A stretch of 64,000 nucleotides of DNA from contig VSJF01000005.1 of NCBI GenBank assembly GCA_009739215.1, forward strand, positions 1,054,001 through 1,118,000, in the 5' to 3' direction. A program made the translations under genes and the position numbers. The notes under the pieces were generated by a model. It did not search any database. It was given only the letters and a program-made list of their open reading frames with translations, and was not told the DNA's origin. Source of the stretch: Floccularia luteovirens. Taxonomy: Eukaryota; Basidiomycota; Agaricomycetes; Agaricales; Squamanitaceae. Of the stretch, positions 45,985 to 57,500 are shown piece after piece (position 1 is the stretch's first letter; each line of letters starts with the position of its first letter).

Positions 45985-47838
45985 TCACTCCCCTTCTAAG
46001 GAGTGGTGTCCCAATGCATCCTAAATGCCACGAAGCTACTGAATCAATAGAGTCTATAGTGGTGAAGGCAGCTCGAATGTGTCGAGGTGCACCAGGGTTT
46101 GAGTGGTAAAATTCTGTAACAAGGTCAGGAGCATGAACATCATCAGCATGAACCCATTGGTTTTCTTCATACCCATAGCCCTTCCATTGTACCAGGAATT
46201 GTAGGTAGGTTGTTTTGCATGCGACTATCGAGGATGCGATCCACAATGTACTCCTCTTCATTATTGACAAGGACTGGTGCAGGGGGTTGAGGGAGTGCGA
46301 CGACCTGGTATGGGATCTGGTATTGCAAGCAGTAGTTTCACCACATTAAAGACAGGGTGGAGTCGTTTCAGGGATGGTGGTAATCGAAGTCGATATGCAT
46401 TCGAACTGACCCTTCGCAACACTGTAAATGGATCGAGGTATCGATGTGCAAGTTTTTGTGAAGGTTGAGTAGGTTCGAATATCACCTGAATCTAGATATA
46501 CCTTGTCACCTGGTGTGAAGACTGGAGCTGGTTCACGTCTGCGATCATAGTATCATGCCATCTCTTCCTTTGACTTGGAGAGTGCTGCCTTTGCTTCTTC
46601 CAATGACTCACTCATTTATTGCTTGAATTCAGTTAACTGTCTCCATGTTCGAAGCAGTTTGGTGTGGTTCGAAAACCCATGCAAGGGTTTTCGACCTGTA
46701 TCGAGCATGAAGGGAGTCTCTTGAGTTGCAGAATGGACATGGTTATTAGTACTGGAATTCAGCTAGGGGCAGTAGGTCATCCCAGTCATCCTGTCTTTCA
46801 CTCACAAAGAGCCTCAGATACTGTTCAAGTTCCTGATTGACTCGTTCTGTCTGACCATCTCCTTGAGGGTGGTAAGCAGTGGTGGCTGCAAGTTCGATCC
46901 CTAAGAGTCGATAAAGTTCTCGAGTGAACTGTGCAATAAACTGTGATCCTCAATCCGAGACCATACATTTTGGGAGACCATGCAGTTTCCAGATGTTATG
47001 TAGGTATAGGTGAGCTGCACCAAGGGCTGTGATTGTAGTGGTTGTGGGAATGAAGTGTGTGTGTTTCGAAACTGTGTCGACAATATTCATGATTGCATCA
47101 TAGCCATGAGAATTTGGGAGCTTGACAATAAAGTCGACACTAACTGTATCCTATCGAGCTTCTAGTATGGGGAGTGGATGAAGCTCCCTAATTGGTTTTC
47201 GATGCTGCAATTTGATTCGCAGACAGAGATCGCAAGTCTTTACATATTCCCCAATATACCTAGATATCTGTGGCCACCAATAATTGCGAGACACTAGTTT
47301 GAGAGTTTTCCAGCATCCAGAATGGCCTGTGATACGTGTATCATGATGTTGTTTGACAATGTGGCATTGAAGTTCTGGGTCTCAAGGCATGTAGATCTTG
47401 CCTCGAAAGTGGAGCAGGCCATCAGACTTAGACCATTCTGCAGAGTGCACAGATGACCCTCCTGACTTTTCAAGTGCTTGAGCAGCCTAGGCCACCAAAT
47501 CCTCTTGATTGCCATTGCGGAAGGCGTTTCAAATGTCTTGCAGTGTATTGCACTCAGCTCCAGTGAGTTCCAGACCTGAAAGCGCTCATACTGCAAAGAA
47601 CTCAGGTTTCAGGAGAATCAGGTTCGAATTGTCTTCATTGCCAGTACCATGATCTGCCCTGCGAGACAATGCATCAGATTTACCCATGGTTCGACCTGGA
47701 CGATGGTGCATTGTAAAGTCGAATCGAGCCAGGTAGAGAGACCATTGAGCCTGCCTGCGGTTTAGTTTCTTAGCTGATATGAAATACTCTAGATTCTTAT
47801 GATCTGTATGGATCTCAAATTTGTGTTTTGAACCTTTG
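45985..47838 (-). pseudogene. Gypsy-B RNase H C-terminus, integrase and chromodomain
   Basis: Minus reading from 47838: [20 protein letters not shown] and [20 protein letters not shown] (RNase H end), H2C2 finger (HHDTRITGHSG ... CDLCLRIK), integrase core with Asp in VDFIVKLPNSHGYD, Asp in MVSD and Glu in [11 protein letters not shown]-terminal KLAHRYLDPFTVLRRV and a chromodomain (FLVQWKGYGYEENQWVHADD). Stops interrupt several places, for example after MVSD and MP. Confidence 0.85.
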
Positions 47839-49275
47839 AGAAAGTGTCAGCCGATGCTCAATGCATTCAAACCTGTTGGTCTGGCCCTGATCCAGTGTTC
47901 GATAATGTCGAAACAACCCTCGAAACACAGGACAAAACTCCATTACTGGAGGAGAGAGACTGCCTTTTTGCTATCTGTATGAATACAAATGAGCAGTATA
48001 TTTGTGCAAGTGCAACCATCTCACAACACTTGGCTGAAGCTTTGCAAAAGGCCCTTGGGACCATTCCCAACAGCATCCTAGAGTATCTCCAAGGTTTCAA
48101 AGACATCTTCTCCAAGACATCCTTCAATGCCCTTCCAGAACGAAAAACTTGGGACCATGTGATTGAACTTGAGCCAGGTTCAAAACCAGTATCAACCAAG
48201 GTTTACCCTATGTCCCCAAATGAACAAAGTGAGCTCGACCAGTTCTTACAGGAGAACCTCACAACAGGTCGCATTCACCCTTCGAAGTCACCTATGGCTT
48301 CACCAGTCTTCTTTATCAAGAAGAAGAATAGATCACTACAACTAGTACAAAACTATCGAGTACTTAATGCAATGACAATCAAGAATTGATACCCTCTCCC
48401 CCTCATTTCAGATCTTGTAAATCAACTTCGTAGTGCACAGTACTTCACTAAACTAGATGTAAGGTGGGGATACAATAATGTTCACATCAAAGAGGGAGAT
48501 GAGTGGAAGGCTGTGTTTTGCACAAATCGCGGGCTGTTCGAACCCCTTGTCATGTTCTTTGGCCTTACAAACAGCCCCTCAACCTTTCAGACACTCATGA
48601 ATGAAGTATTCCACGACCTTAGTATGCAGGGTTCAGTATATGTGTACCTCGATGACATTCTTATCTACACCAAAACTCTGGAAGAACATCAAAACATTTT
48701 GCGATCTGTTCTTGAGAAACTGTGCAAACACAAACTATACCTCAAACCTGAGAAATGTGATTTTGAACAAACACAGATCGAATACCTTGGTCTCATTATC
48801 TCTAAAGGCCATATTGAGATGGATCCAGTCAAGGTTGCAGGAGTTGCCCAATGGCCCAAACCAAACCACAAGAAGGAAGTGTAGTCCTTTCTTGGTTTCA
48901 TGAATTTTTATCGCAGGTTCATACAGGACTTCTCAATACTTGCTCGACCCCTTTTTAACCTCACCAAAAAGGACATGCCATGGCAATGGGGGGATGATGA
49001 AAACTGTGCTTTCGAGGCTCTCAAAAAGGCTATCACTTCCACACCTATCTTGATGTTCCCTAACAACTCCCTTCCTTATTGTATCAAAGCAGATAGTTCA
49101 GATTTCACAACAGGTGCAGTGCTTTCACAGGTTTCACAGCATGATGACAAGCTATATCCCATTGCCTACTTCTCTAAAAGCCTGAGTCCTATTGAACGAA
49201 ACTATGAGATTCACAACAAGAAGATGCTTGCCATCATTCGTGCACTCGAAGAATGGCGACTCTGTTTCATTTCAG
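47839..49275 (+). pseudogene. Gypsy-B reverse transcriptase block, inverted relative to its element
   Basis: Plus-strand reading: SADAQCIQTCWSGPDPV (protease-RT linker), [56 protein letters not shown], the active site [28 protein letters not shown], and RNase H up to NKKMLAIIRALEEWR. Two internal stops (near 48387 and 48882) are visible. The rest of the element, both sides, reads on minus, and the missing minus-strand segment is exactly this one. I infer an in-place inversion of about 1.4 kb. Confidence 0.85.
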
Positions 49276-50366
49276 CATGGCAGGTACTGCATTGTGCTAG
49301 ACAGCAACTCATCTTGACCTCCTGAGTAGACCAATTGACCTCTGGGTTGTGTTCTCAAAGCCAGGTATACCCCAGAATGAGGTGTTGTCATCCTAGTTTT
49401 GTGACTGCAAGTTGAGTATGTTCAGTATGATCCTTGAAACGAAGTATGGCATCTACAACCTCTGAGATGACACCAGCATTATTGGGAGAGCCATTAATAT
49501 TGTAGACAGGGATTGAATGAGTCAATTTGCATATTGCAATCTAGTTCGATTTCATATACTCAGAGTCAATGAACAGGCCAGTTGCTCCACTGTCAAGTAG
49601 GGCCCAGACTGCCTTGCGTTCATGTGTGTCGGTTGTCTCGATCTCTACCTTTAGGTGTAATGAATTAGGGCTAGGTGTGGTTGCAATGATATACTGTTTA
49701 GATAGCAGGCGCTCCCAATGTTTGTGATGAGATATCAAGGTAGGGGTATTTGGTGTAACATAAGTTGTTTTGAGCTCAAGCATAGAAGAATCACAATCAG
49801 AAATGCATTCATGACTATCTTCTACAACAAGGGCACTGAAACGATTTGTTACAAGCAGTGGGGGCACACTATTCACCCACTGCTTGAGGGAAAATCCTCC
49901 TCTGTTAGTTCCACTGTGATGTCCTGTGTTTTGAGGGCTGTTTCAACCTCTGGGTTTGCATTTGCAACATCTGCTGTAGTAAGGAGGTGTTGTATCCATT
50001 CCTCTCATTCCTTCCCTGACATGTATCGAATGTCAAAAGCCCTTGGGCATTCTCATGCAAGATGCCCTGGTTCACCACAATGTCAACATGTCATTGAGGC
50101 CAAGGTGTGGTATTTCGCAACATCAATATCCATGGGAATGGGGCGATAAACTGCTATAAGAGGTTTAGGGGCAGTCACAGATGCAGCTAGGACTGGGAAC
50201 TGAGGACGAAATGGAGGATTACTATTGGTGCGAAAAGTGAATGTGGATTGAGGTGGATTTATGGGGACTGAGAATAGAGGTTGGGTCGCAGCATGAAAGG
50301 CATCATTAGCAGTTTGATTCTGGTCTAGAAGGCGAGCCATGCTATACCAGCCTTCAGGATCATCAT
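49276..50366 (-). pseudogene. Gypsy-B gag zinc knuckle and protease
   Basis: Minus reading: ADDDPEGWYSMARLLDQNQ, a Pro-rich linker, the knuckle CHCGEPGHLA(stop)EC, then the protease with ALLDSGATGLFIDSEYM and a decayed HNPEVNWSTQEVKMS segment ending at the inversion breakpoint. Stops occur in the knuckle and after the protease. Confidence 0.78.
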
Positions 50367-50371
50367 CTGCT

Positions 50372-50721
50372 TGAAAGATTGAGACGAAAGGTGTACAAAA
50401 CCTGATAAATAAATGCTCAGAGTCGTGCACCGTAAGAGTGGAACAATGTCTGAATGTATTCACCTGATAAATAAATGCTGTGTAGTATACAATAAGAGAT
50501 AGAATACAAGTACATTAATAAAAACATACCTCAGAGTCGTGCACCGTAAGAGTGGAACAACGTCTGAGGTGTACAAACTACAAGTACATAGACTATATAT
50601 CATTGTATATCTGAGACAATTGGAGTAAGTGACGAAATAATAGAGAAAACAATAAAATTTCGAGAAACCCATTTTGGTAGCTGATCAAGGGCAATGCACG
50701 CATAGGATTGTTATTCCAACA
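50372..50721 (-). repeat. 3' LTR of Copia-B
   Basis: 350 bp. It differs from the 5' LTR at about 13 positions by eye, all transitions. Confidence 0.92.
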
Positions 50722-50728
50722 CTCTCCC

Positions 50729-52690
50729 TCAAGCCGAGTGCAGTCCTAGTTCAATGGCAAAGTGCTTCACCTTTGGAGACAGTAAAGCTTTTGTTAACAT
50801 ATCTGCCACCATGTTATCTGTTGGGCAAAAAACCAGTCGAAATTTTCTGTGTTCAACAATCCAGTGAATAAAATGGTAATGTACATCAATATGTTTTGTG
50901 CATGCATGATATTGGTGGTCCTTCGTGAGTGCAATCGTTGATTGATTGTCACAGAATAGTGTTGTAGGAGGCTGATTGCAATTTGACCCTTCTTTCGTAG
51001 ACTGTTTGCAGAGCTCGGGGTCTGTGCTAAAAATGATGCCAAATATCTGGGCCAGTAGGGTCCAGATCCAGAGCACTTCTTTGACAGTGTGGGTAGCTGC
51101 CACATACTCACTTTCTGTTGTTGATAGTGATACTATTTCCTGTCGCTTGGATGACCATAAAATAGCTCCCCTGTCAATTATGAATGCAAACCCTGAGATT
51201 GCATGTCTATCCTCTGCTATTCCTCCATTGGCATCTGCATAACCAGTTAGGACTCATTTGTCACCACCATAAGTCAACCACAATTCTTTTGTTCCTTTCA
51301 AATAACAATAAACTCATTTCACAGCATCCCAATGCACTTTTCCGGGATTGCTGGAAAATTTTGAGAGGGCAGTTATGGCAAATGAAATGTCAGGATGTGT
51401 AGCAAGTGCTGCATACATTAATGATCCTATTGCCTCTCAATATGGGACATCTCGCATGATTGCGAAATCAGTTGCTGAAGTTGGGGCTTGGGAGGTGGAA
51501 AGGTGAATGTGGGTGTCCATAGGCGTTGAAATCAGCTTTGTATCTTCGAAATTGAATCGATGGAGGATAGCATCAATATACAAACATTGTGAAAGTGAAA
51601 GAGTACGTGCTTCACAATTCCGCTTTATCTCAATGCCTAACAACCAATGTAGCTCACTGAGATCTATGATCTTAACATGTTTTTGAATCTCCCCCTTAAA
51701 CTCAGCCATGAGTGCTTTTGATGTTGCTGCGATTGTACAGTCATCTACATGCACCACTACTACAGTGAGTGCTTCTCCTTTCCGTTTGAAAAACACAGCT
51801 TGATCAACATTGCATTGGGTAAAACCCATCTCATTAACTAAAATTTGGATCAATCTGTGATACCATCGTTGCCCACTCTGCTTCAAACTGTAAAGAGTTT
51901 TTTTAAGCTGGGCTACTAGCTTTGAGGATGAGGGTGATGGCTTTGAATAGCCAGGGGGTTGAGACATGTAAACAATTTCATCGTTGGTGAGTTCACCATT
52001 CAGATAGGCTCCCTTAATGTCAATCTGATTGAGTTCCATATCATGACATGCAGCAATAGCAAGAACTGCATGGATAGATGCCAGCCTGGCAACAGGAGCA
52101 TAGGTGTCAAAGTAGTCAACTCTGGGGACTTGGGAAAATCCCTGTGCTACAAGCCGAGCCTTGTAACAAACGACATTGCCAGTGGCATCCTTCTTTGCCT
52201 GAAAGACCCATTTTGACCCAATAATATTTGCTCCTGCCAGTGCATAAACCAACTCCCAGGTACCAGCATCTTTCAGTGTCTGCAATTCGTCCTGGATTGC
52301 CTTCTCCCACAATGGCCAATCAGGATGTTGTTTTGCTTCTTCAAGTGTTCTCAGTTCAATTGCCTCTATCTCTTGCATTTTAGCAATTAATGCATACTCA
52401 ACCTCATCATTGATTTTGTCATTAACATAGAGGCCTTTTTCCACCTCATTTTGAGGCTCAGGATCTGGAAGCTGAACCCCTCTGGTAGGTCTCATATCTA
52501 ATCCCTTTCCAGCAAGAATATCCTTAACACATTGTGCAGGTTTTTGAATGTGCTTTGGGCAATCCGCAATAGGTTCTAGTGGAACATCTGGCTCAGAAGA
52601 TGGAGGAAGTGGTAATTGGACTTGTTCAATTTCTGGCATAATATAAGGTTTGACAATTGGATTGTCGACTTGCAGTAGGGCTTTGGGCAC
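50729..52690 (-). pseudogene. Copia-B reverse transcriptase and RNase H
   Basis: A 417-codon open stretch (52690-51437) holds the RVT_2 domain: WELVYALAGANIIGSKWVFQ, KARLVAQGFSQVPRVDYFDT, NQIDIKGAYLNG, LKKTLYSLKQSGQRWY and the catalytic block VVVHVDDCTIAAT (HVDD in place of the usual YVDD). After a stop near 51437 the RNase H part continues with FCDNQSTIALTKDHQYHACT and TDNMVADMLTKAL, ending at 50729. Confidence 0.88.
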
Positions 52691-52696
52691 CTCGAT

Positions 52697-53837
52697 CTAC
52701 TCAAAATCCTCCCCCTTGAGTGTGTCTGAAGCCCTAGCCTTTGTTTCATTGAACCATAGATTCCGTTCAACTGTTACTGACTTTTTCTTTGGCCAGTATA
52801 CCCATCCTCCTTTGCTTCTGTCATCAAAGCCCATCCATCGGCCTTCTTCCACATGACCACCTAATTTATTTCCACCTTCAATGCATACCCACACTAGACA
52901 TCCCCATTCATGAAGACCTTGAAGATGAGGTTTATTTCCAGTTGCTGCCTCCCATGGTGTCATTCTGTCAAGAGCTTTTGTTGATGTGCAGTTACAAAAC
53001 AAAAACTTGCTGTCTATGATACTCCCCAGCATAATGGTGTTGCCGAACGGCTCAATTGAACAGCTGTAGAGAAAGTATGAGCAATGTTACATGCTAGTGG
53101 TCTTCCAAAATTCCTCTGGGGTGAAGCAGCTCAACATGCTATATGGTTAAACCTAGATATTCACCACCTTGATCTGAGTGGAGGGTTTTAATTTGGGCTT
53201 TGTGTTGTGTTTCACACCATGTGTCAAAGGCTTTGTAGGCCTCTAATGTTTCACTTTTCTTGCCAAGAAGGTAGATGTGAGTTAGTCTTGTTTTGTCATC
53301 TGTGAACATAACGTAATAACGTCATCCATGTAGAGTTGCAACTGGTGCTGGTCCCCAGAGATTGGAATGTATTTCTTCTGCAAAATCTTTTGTCCGCTCG
53401 CCTTCACGTTCCTTTGCAATTGGCTTTCGAGTGGCCTTTGCATATGTGCAAGATTTGCAAAAAATGGGCTCTTCTGTTGAGGTGTCTAGCTTGACTCCAG
53501 TAACCATTCCCTTTTCAACTAATTTTCGAGCTGTTTGAGGTGAAATATGTCCCATTCGTTAGTGTAATTCCATCATGGATACCTTATCAAATGTGATATT
53601 TGCGGTTTCCGATTCTTGTACACTTCGGTACAGTCCTTTGTTAGTCTTTTGTATTTCGCCAATTATTTTTCCATTGGGCCCATGTATGGAACATTTCCCA
53701 TTACCAAATATCATTTGGTAACCCTGCTTGTCAAGTTGGCCTATCAAAATAAGGGTGTAGCCAACTTCTGGAAAATACAGGACTTCTGTCAGCTGTAATT
53801 TTGACACATTCGGGCCATTGGGGATCTTGACAATCAT
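52697..53837 (-). pseudogene. Copia-B integrase, with a small inverted segment
   Basis: Minus reading: protease-integrase linker, RMGHISPQTARKLVE (GAG-pre-integrase), CKSCTYAKATRKP, then TLHSDQGGEYL near 53155. From 53154 to about 52995 the coding sense is on plus (YDTPQHNGVAERLN, ASGLPKFLWGEAAQHAIWLN), after which minus resumes with TSTKALDRMTPWEAATG and a GWVYWPKKKSVTVERN segment. The catalytic Glu lies in the flipped piece. Confidence 0.82.
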
Positions 53838-55217
53838 TTCGCCTTTCCCTACAGCATTGAATGTACCTTTATTTGCAGCTGTAAATGACTTTGAAGGGAT
53901 TTCAATAAAATTTACAAAATGATCATGGTAAGGTGAGATGTATTATGTGGTTCCTGAGTCATAAAGCTCTTTTCTTTGAGAGTTGACTCGTTTTTCACTG
54001 ATATAAGCAGTAGTTTCATTAGGTTCCACAGCATGACAGTTACCCAGGACATAGTCTCTGGATATATCATTAACCAAGTTAGAGTCTACACTAGTAAGTG
54101 ATTCATCATCACCTATACTAGTCTCTAATAACTCCTTGGTATCTCAGCTGTGACTGTACGGATTTTCATCATCTTCATTGACTTCCGAAAACCAATTATC
54201 ATCCCTACTATCCTCCACAATTTCCCTTGACAAGTCAGAATTATCATCTGAAATAACCTCGTCAATGTGGAAGACACCATTGGCCTCGGAATCAGTATCA
54301 GAAACTGGTTCGACTGCTTGTACCTTCCCGGTTGATTTGCTATCAACTGTCTTTTTGTCATTGTCCTTAGAGGGCTTTGACGAAGAATCCTTCTTTGAGT
54401 TTGGGCACTTATTCTTAAAGTGTCCCTCCTCTCCGCACTTCCAACATGTTATCCTTCCTTTCTTTTCCTTTTTGTTGCTCTCACTTTTTGAGTTTGTTAT
54501 TGCCATGGCCTCATCATCTTTTACAGCCTTGGAATTGCCTCCTCCATTTCCGTGTCCAAGCCATTTGATCCCTATCCATTCTGATTCTTCTACAAGAACC
54601 GAAATCAATACATCAGGATCGATGGTTTTATTGGGACTCCAAAGTCTTGCTGCGGTAAGTTGGGATGATGCAAAATTGGCAAGATTATTGGGAAGGGATG
54701 ATATTATAGTCGAACGGTAATCTTTTTCATCAATATCAACTCCAACTTGAGACAACTTTTCTTTCTCAGCTCAAAGGCCATCAAGAAACTGTCGAATATT
54801 TCCTCCGGCAGGACATCTTGACTCCAAGAAATGGGTGTGGAGATCAGTCTGTGCATATGCACCTTTCTCTGTATACTCCTGCTTAATTTGTGCCCACATA
54901 AGAGTGACATTCACCATGGTGTAAACACAAAGAGCTGTGGAATCAGGAATTTTCTGAATAAGAAAATTCTTTGCACTGCTTTTGTCTTTCTTCCATTTGA
55001 TAAGCTCTGCTTCTTTCTCAGTGTTAAGAGGTAACTGAGACTCAGAAACAATAGGCTCAGGATTACTGCCATTATATTGCTTCCAAAGTCCCTTTGCCTC
55101 TATGGCTGCCTGAAAACGGAGCTGGAAGATTGCCCAGTTTACTCCATTAACATCAAGCTTGGGTACAGTTGAAGGTAAATTATCTGTTGTCACAGGGACA
55201 GCTACAATGTCGGTCAT
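53838..55217 (-). pseudogene. Copia-B gag and protease
   Basis: Starts MTDIVAVPVTTDNLPS at 55217. Gag helices follow (GLWKQYNGSNPEP, KNFLIQKIPDSTALCVYTMV), a stop near 54770, then LSQVGVDIDEKDYRSTIISS and the zinc knuckle CWKCGEEGHFKNKC, a Ser/Asp-rich linker, and the protease motif LYDSGTT. The real start is taken as the ATG at 55217, just past the primer-binding site. Confidence 0.85.
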
Positions 55218-55278
55218 GATGAAATATTTCACAATATTTGTTTTGATGATTCAATAAGCAGGGGCGGGGCCCATAACC

Positions 55279-55628
55279 TGAAAGATTGAGACGAAAGGTG
55301 TACAAAACCTGATAAATAAATGCTCAGAGTCATGCACCATAAGAGTGGAACAACGTCTGAATGTATTCACCTGATAAATAAATGCTGTGTAGTATACAAT
55401 AAGAGATAGAATACAAGTACATTAATAAAAACATACCTCAGAGTTGTGCACCATAAGAGTGGAACAACGTCTGAGGTGTACAAACTACAAGTACATAGAC
55501 TATATATCATCGTATATCTGAGACAATTGGAGTGAGTGATGAAATAATAGAGAAAACAATAAAATTTTGAGAAACCCGTTTTGGTAGCTGATTGAGGGCA
55601 ATGCACGCATAGAATTGTTATTCCAACA
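55279..55628 (-). repeat. 5' LTR of Copia-B
   Basis: 350 bp, minus reading TGTTGGAATAACAATTC to CGTCTCAATCTTTCA. Confidence 0.92.
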
Positions 55629-55633
55629 CTGCT

Positions 55634-56310
55634 GGGCAGCTTTCACCCATCTCTGCAATCCTGTTCTGTATTTGAGGTTTGAGGCCTCTGCGAAACTTTA
55701 TCACAATTGCAACACCATCTGTGTATCAAGCTTCCTCAATCAAGTCCTTGAACTCATCCACATATTCATCCACAGTCCTTTTTCCCTGGAAGTATCGAAC
55801 TGATTCGAGGATAGTGAGAGCAATAGTGGTCTCATGTTTTGGGCAGAATTCTGTGGTGAAGGCCTGTTTGAAACAAGTCCAGTCATTGTAGGCAGCTTGG
55901 TCAGTTTTGGCTTTGTGTTGCATGATTTGATGTGCGAAGGTTGCAGCTCAACCCTTTTTTATGAAGGAAAGGGCCCAGTGAATACGTCGCTGCTCATCAG
56001 GGAACTGTTCTGGGCACAGGGTGATATAGAGTTGATAGGAGTTGAGAAAGGAGCAGCCTCGAGTGTGATCTCCATTGAAATCATTAGGCATCAAAGGTTG
56101 CAAGGGTGCAATGCTCTTTGCAACTGGTTCAAGGGTTGGAAGAGGTGGAGTAGGGACAGGAGAGTCTTGGAGAATTGTGGATAATTGATTAAGTTGTTGT
56201 AGAATCTCATTTAGGATGTGTTGGTGGGTTTCACTTCTCACATTGGCTTCATGGACTGCATTTTCCATGGCAAAGAGATGTTCTTCTGCACTCATGGTGA
56301 TGTGGGGCAA
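55634..56310 (-). pseudogene. Gypsy-B gag N-terminal part
   Basis: Minus reading from the ATG at 56310 (MPHITMSAEEHLFAMENAV): a helical leader, then the capsid block NDFNGDHTRGCSFLNSYQLY, RRIHWALSFIKKG, a stop, FKQAFTTEFCPKHETTIAL, RTVDEYVDEFKDLIEEA, and GLKPQIQNRIAEMGES, where Copia-B interrupts. Confidence 0.85.
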
Positions 56311-56412
56311 TAGGCTGTTATGAGAGAGTGGCTAAAGGAGGGGTGTTGAGATGTGAAACCTGCTAATTGGTTTGGCTCAATAGCACCAGTCCTTTTGGTG
56401 AGACTTTTCTAC

Positions 56413-56801
56413 TGTAAGGGCAACTGGGCAGTTTGCGCGGTGCATGTTTCAAAGTGTTGCAACAGGCTGCGAAACAGGAAGCGCATCGAACTGGACAGAA
56501 AATCCGAAGTTATTATATTGTAAAGTATACATATTCTATCTACTCACCTGGACAGGAAATCCAAAGAGAAAAGTCTAAGAATTTCTGTCCAGGGGTGTTG
56601 CTATATATGTGGATAAAAATAGAAGAGGTATTGAAGGAGGGTTACTATATTAGATGGGTGGCAACCTTAGTAACTATATCTAAATATATAACTCCTTGAT
56701 AGTAAGCATGTTGAAGTTGTATTGAGGGTAGGAAGTGGTGTCGAGGTATTGCTGAGTGGTTTCGAAGGGTTCAAAAGGTTGAACTTGAGGTTCCCCTTAT
56801 A
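56413..56801 (-). repeat. 5' LTR of Gypsy-B
   Basis: 389 bp. Compared with the 3' copy most differences are C/T or G/A, and the terminal CA reads TA on plus (CCCCTTATA). Confidence 0.88.
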
Positions 56802-56826
56802 ATGACTAGAGATTGCATGCTACATT

Positions 56827-56862
56827 CATCAGCAAACTCCAGGTTCACTATGGGATGCTATG
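56827..56862. repeat. Left arm of an imperfect palindrome
   Basis: CATCAGCAAACTCCAGG... CTATG is mirrored at 63597-63632 (ending GAGTTTGCTGATG). The arms are now 6.7 kb apart because a solo LTR and then Copia-A inserted in the loop. Originally the palindrome was only ~100 bp, MITE- or foldback-like. Confidence 0.65.
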
Positions 56863-56864
56863 TG

Positions 56865-57220
56865 TGTTGCGACAGCAACAATCACATGACTGATTACATA
56901 ATTGATCATGTGATGGAGCACGTGACTGATGACGTGTCTCACACTCATATGCTCTATGGCACATGATATCCACAAACATTCTACAACCTTCTATAAGGTT
57001 CTATATGTAGTCACATGATATGTTAGTGTACCTGCGCACGGACCATTGTACAAAGCTGTACAAACAGCAATTATGTATATAAGTAGAGCTACTGGACCTT
57101 ATGTCCTTTGTCGAATTATATTCGTAGTAGTCAGTACTAGCACGTAAGTCTCTAAGTCCTAAGTAAGCTCTAAGGTAAGAACAGTCCTCTCTACTGTGTA
57201 AAACAGGGTGCTGCTCAACA
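56865..57220 (+). repeat. 5' LTR of Copia-A
   Basis: TGTTGCGACAGCAACAATC to GGTGCTGCTCAACA, 356 bp. Confidence 0.95.
57076..57083 (+). promoter_or_regulatory. Probable TATA box of Copia-A LTR promoter
   Basis: TATATAAG lies about 145 bp before the end of the 5' LTR, in a context shared by all LTRs of this family here. The transcription start is not visible from sequence. Confidence 0.55.
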
Positions 57221-57232
57221 GGTTATGGGCCC
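57221..57232 (+). promoter_or_regulatory. Primer-binding site of Copia-A
   Basis: GGTTATGGGCCC directly follows the 5' LTR. It is complementary to the anticodon-stem region of initiator methionine tRNA, the half-tRNA primer known for Drosophila copia. Copia-B has the same 12 bases in the same place. Confidence 0.8.
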
Positions 57233-57500
57233 TGGTGCCGGTCTCAATGGCGCGTTCGTCGCTGCCTATGATGACCAGGACTGGATCCTTACCTTTAGAG
57301 AAGTGACTCTCCGGAGACTCCCTTAACCAGGTAGAGACCCAGTGTTGTCCACTCTATCAAGTGGCCTAGATCGTAATAGTTGACTATGTCAACTCTATGC
57401 GAGCCCTTTCTTGTTGGCGCAGTACTCTGGACTGTGTTGAACGTTGTGCTGAAGCTCTTTGTTGTAGCTCACCCAACACCCAACTTTAAGCAAACAAGAA

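Larger units (their letters stand above)
50372..55628 (-). mobile_element. Copia-B, Ty1/copia retrotransposon, target duplication CTGCT
   Basis: 350-bp LTRs at 50372-50721 (3') and 55279-55628 (5'). CTGCT occurs at 50367-50371 and 55629-55633, the site being in Gypsy-B gag. Next to the 5' LTR the minus strand reads GGTTATGGGCCC, a copia-type primer site for an initiator-tRNA internal fragment. The polypurine tract reads GAGGGAGAG beside the 3' LTR. Confidence 0.93.
45594..56801 (-). mobile_element. Gypsy-B, full-length but decayed Ty3/gypsy retrotransposon, target duplication ATGAC
   Basis: LTRs at 45594-45984 (3') and 56413-56801 (5'), minus orientation, flanked by ATGAC at 45589-45593 and 56802-56806. 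The polypurine tract is GAAGGGGAGTGA next to the 3' LTR. Order on minus: gag, protease, then an inverted RT block, then RNase H, integrase and chromodomain. Copia-B (50372-55628) is inserted in gag; without it the element is about 5.9 kb. Many stops are present. Confidence 0.9.

Noticed and set aside
54178..54720. 180-codon plus-strand frame
   Set aside because: Antisense to Copia-B gag and its zinc knuckle; no independent support.
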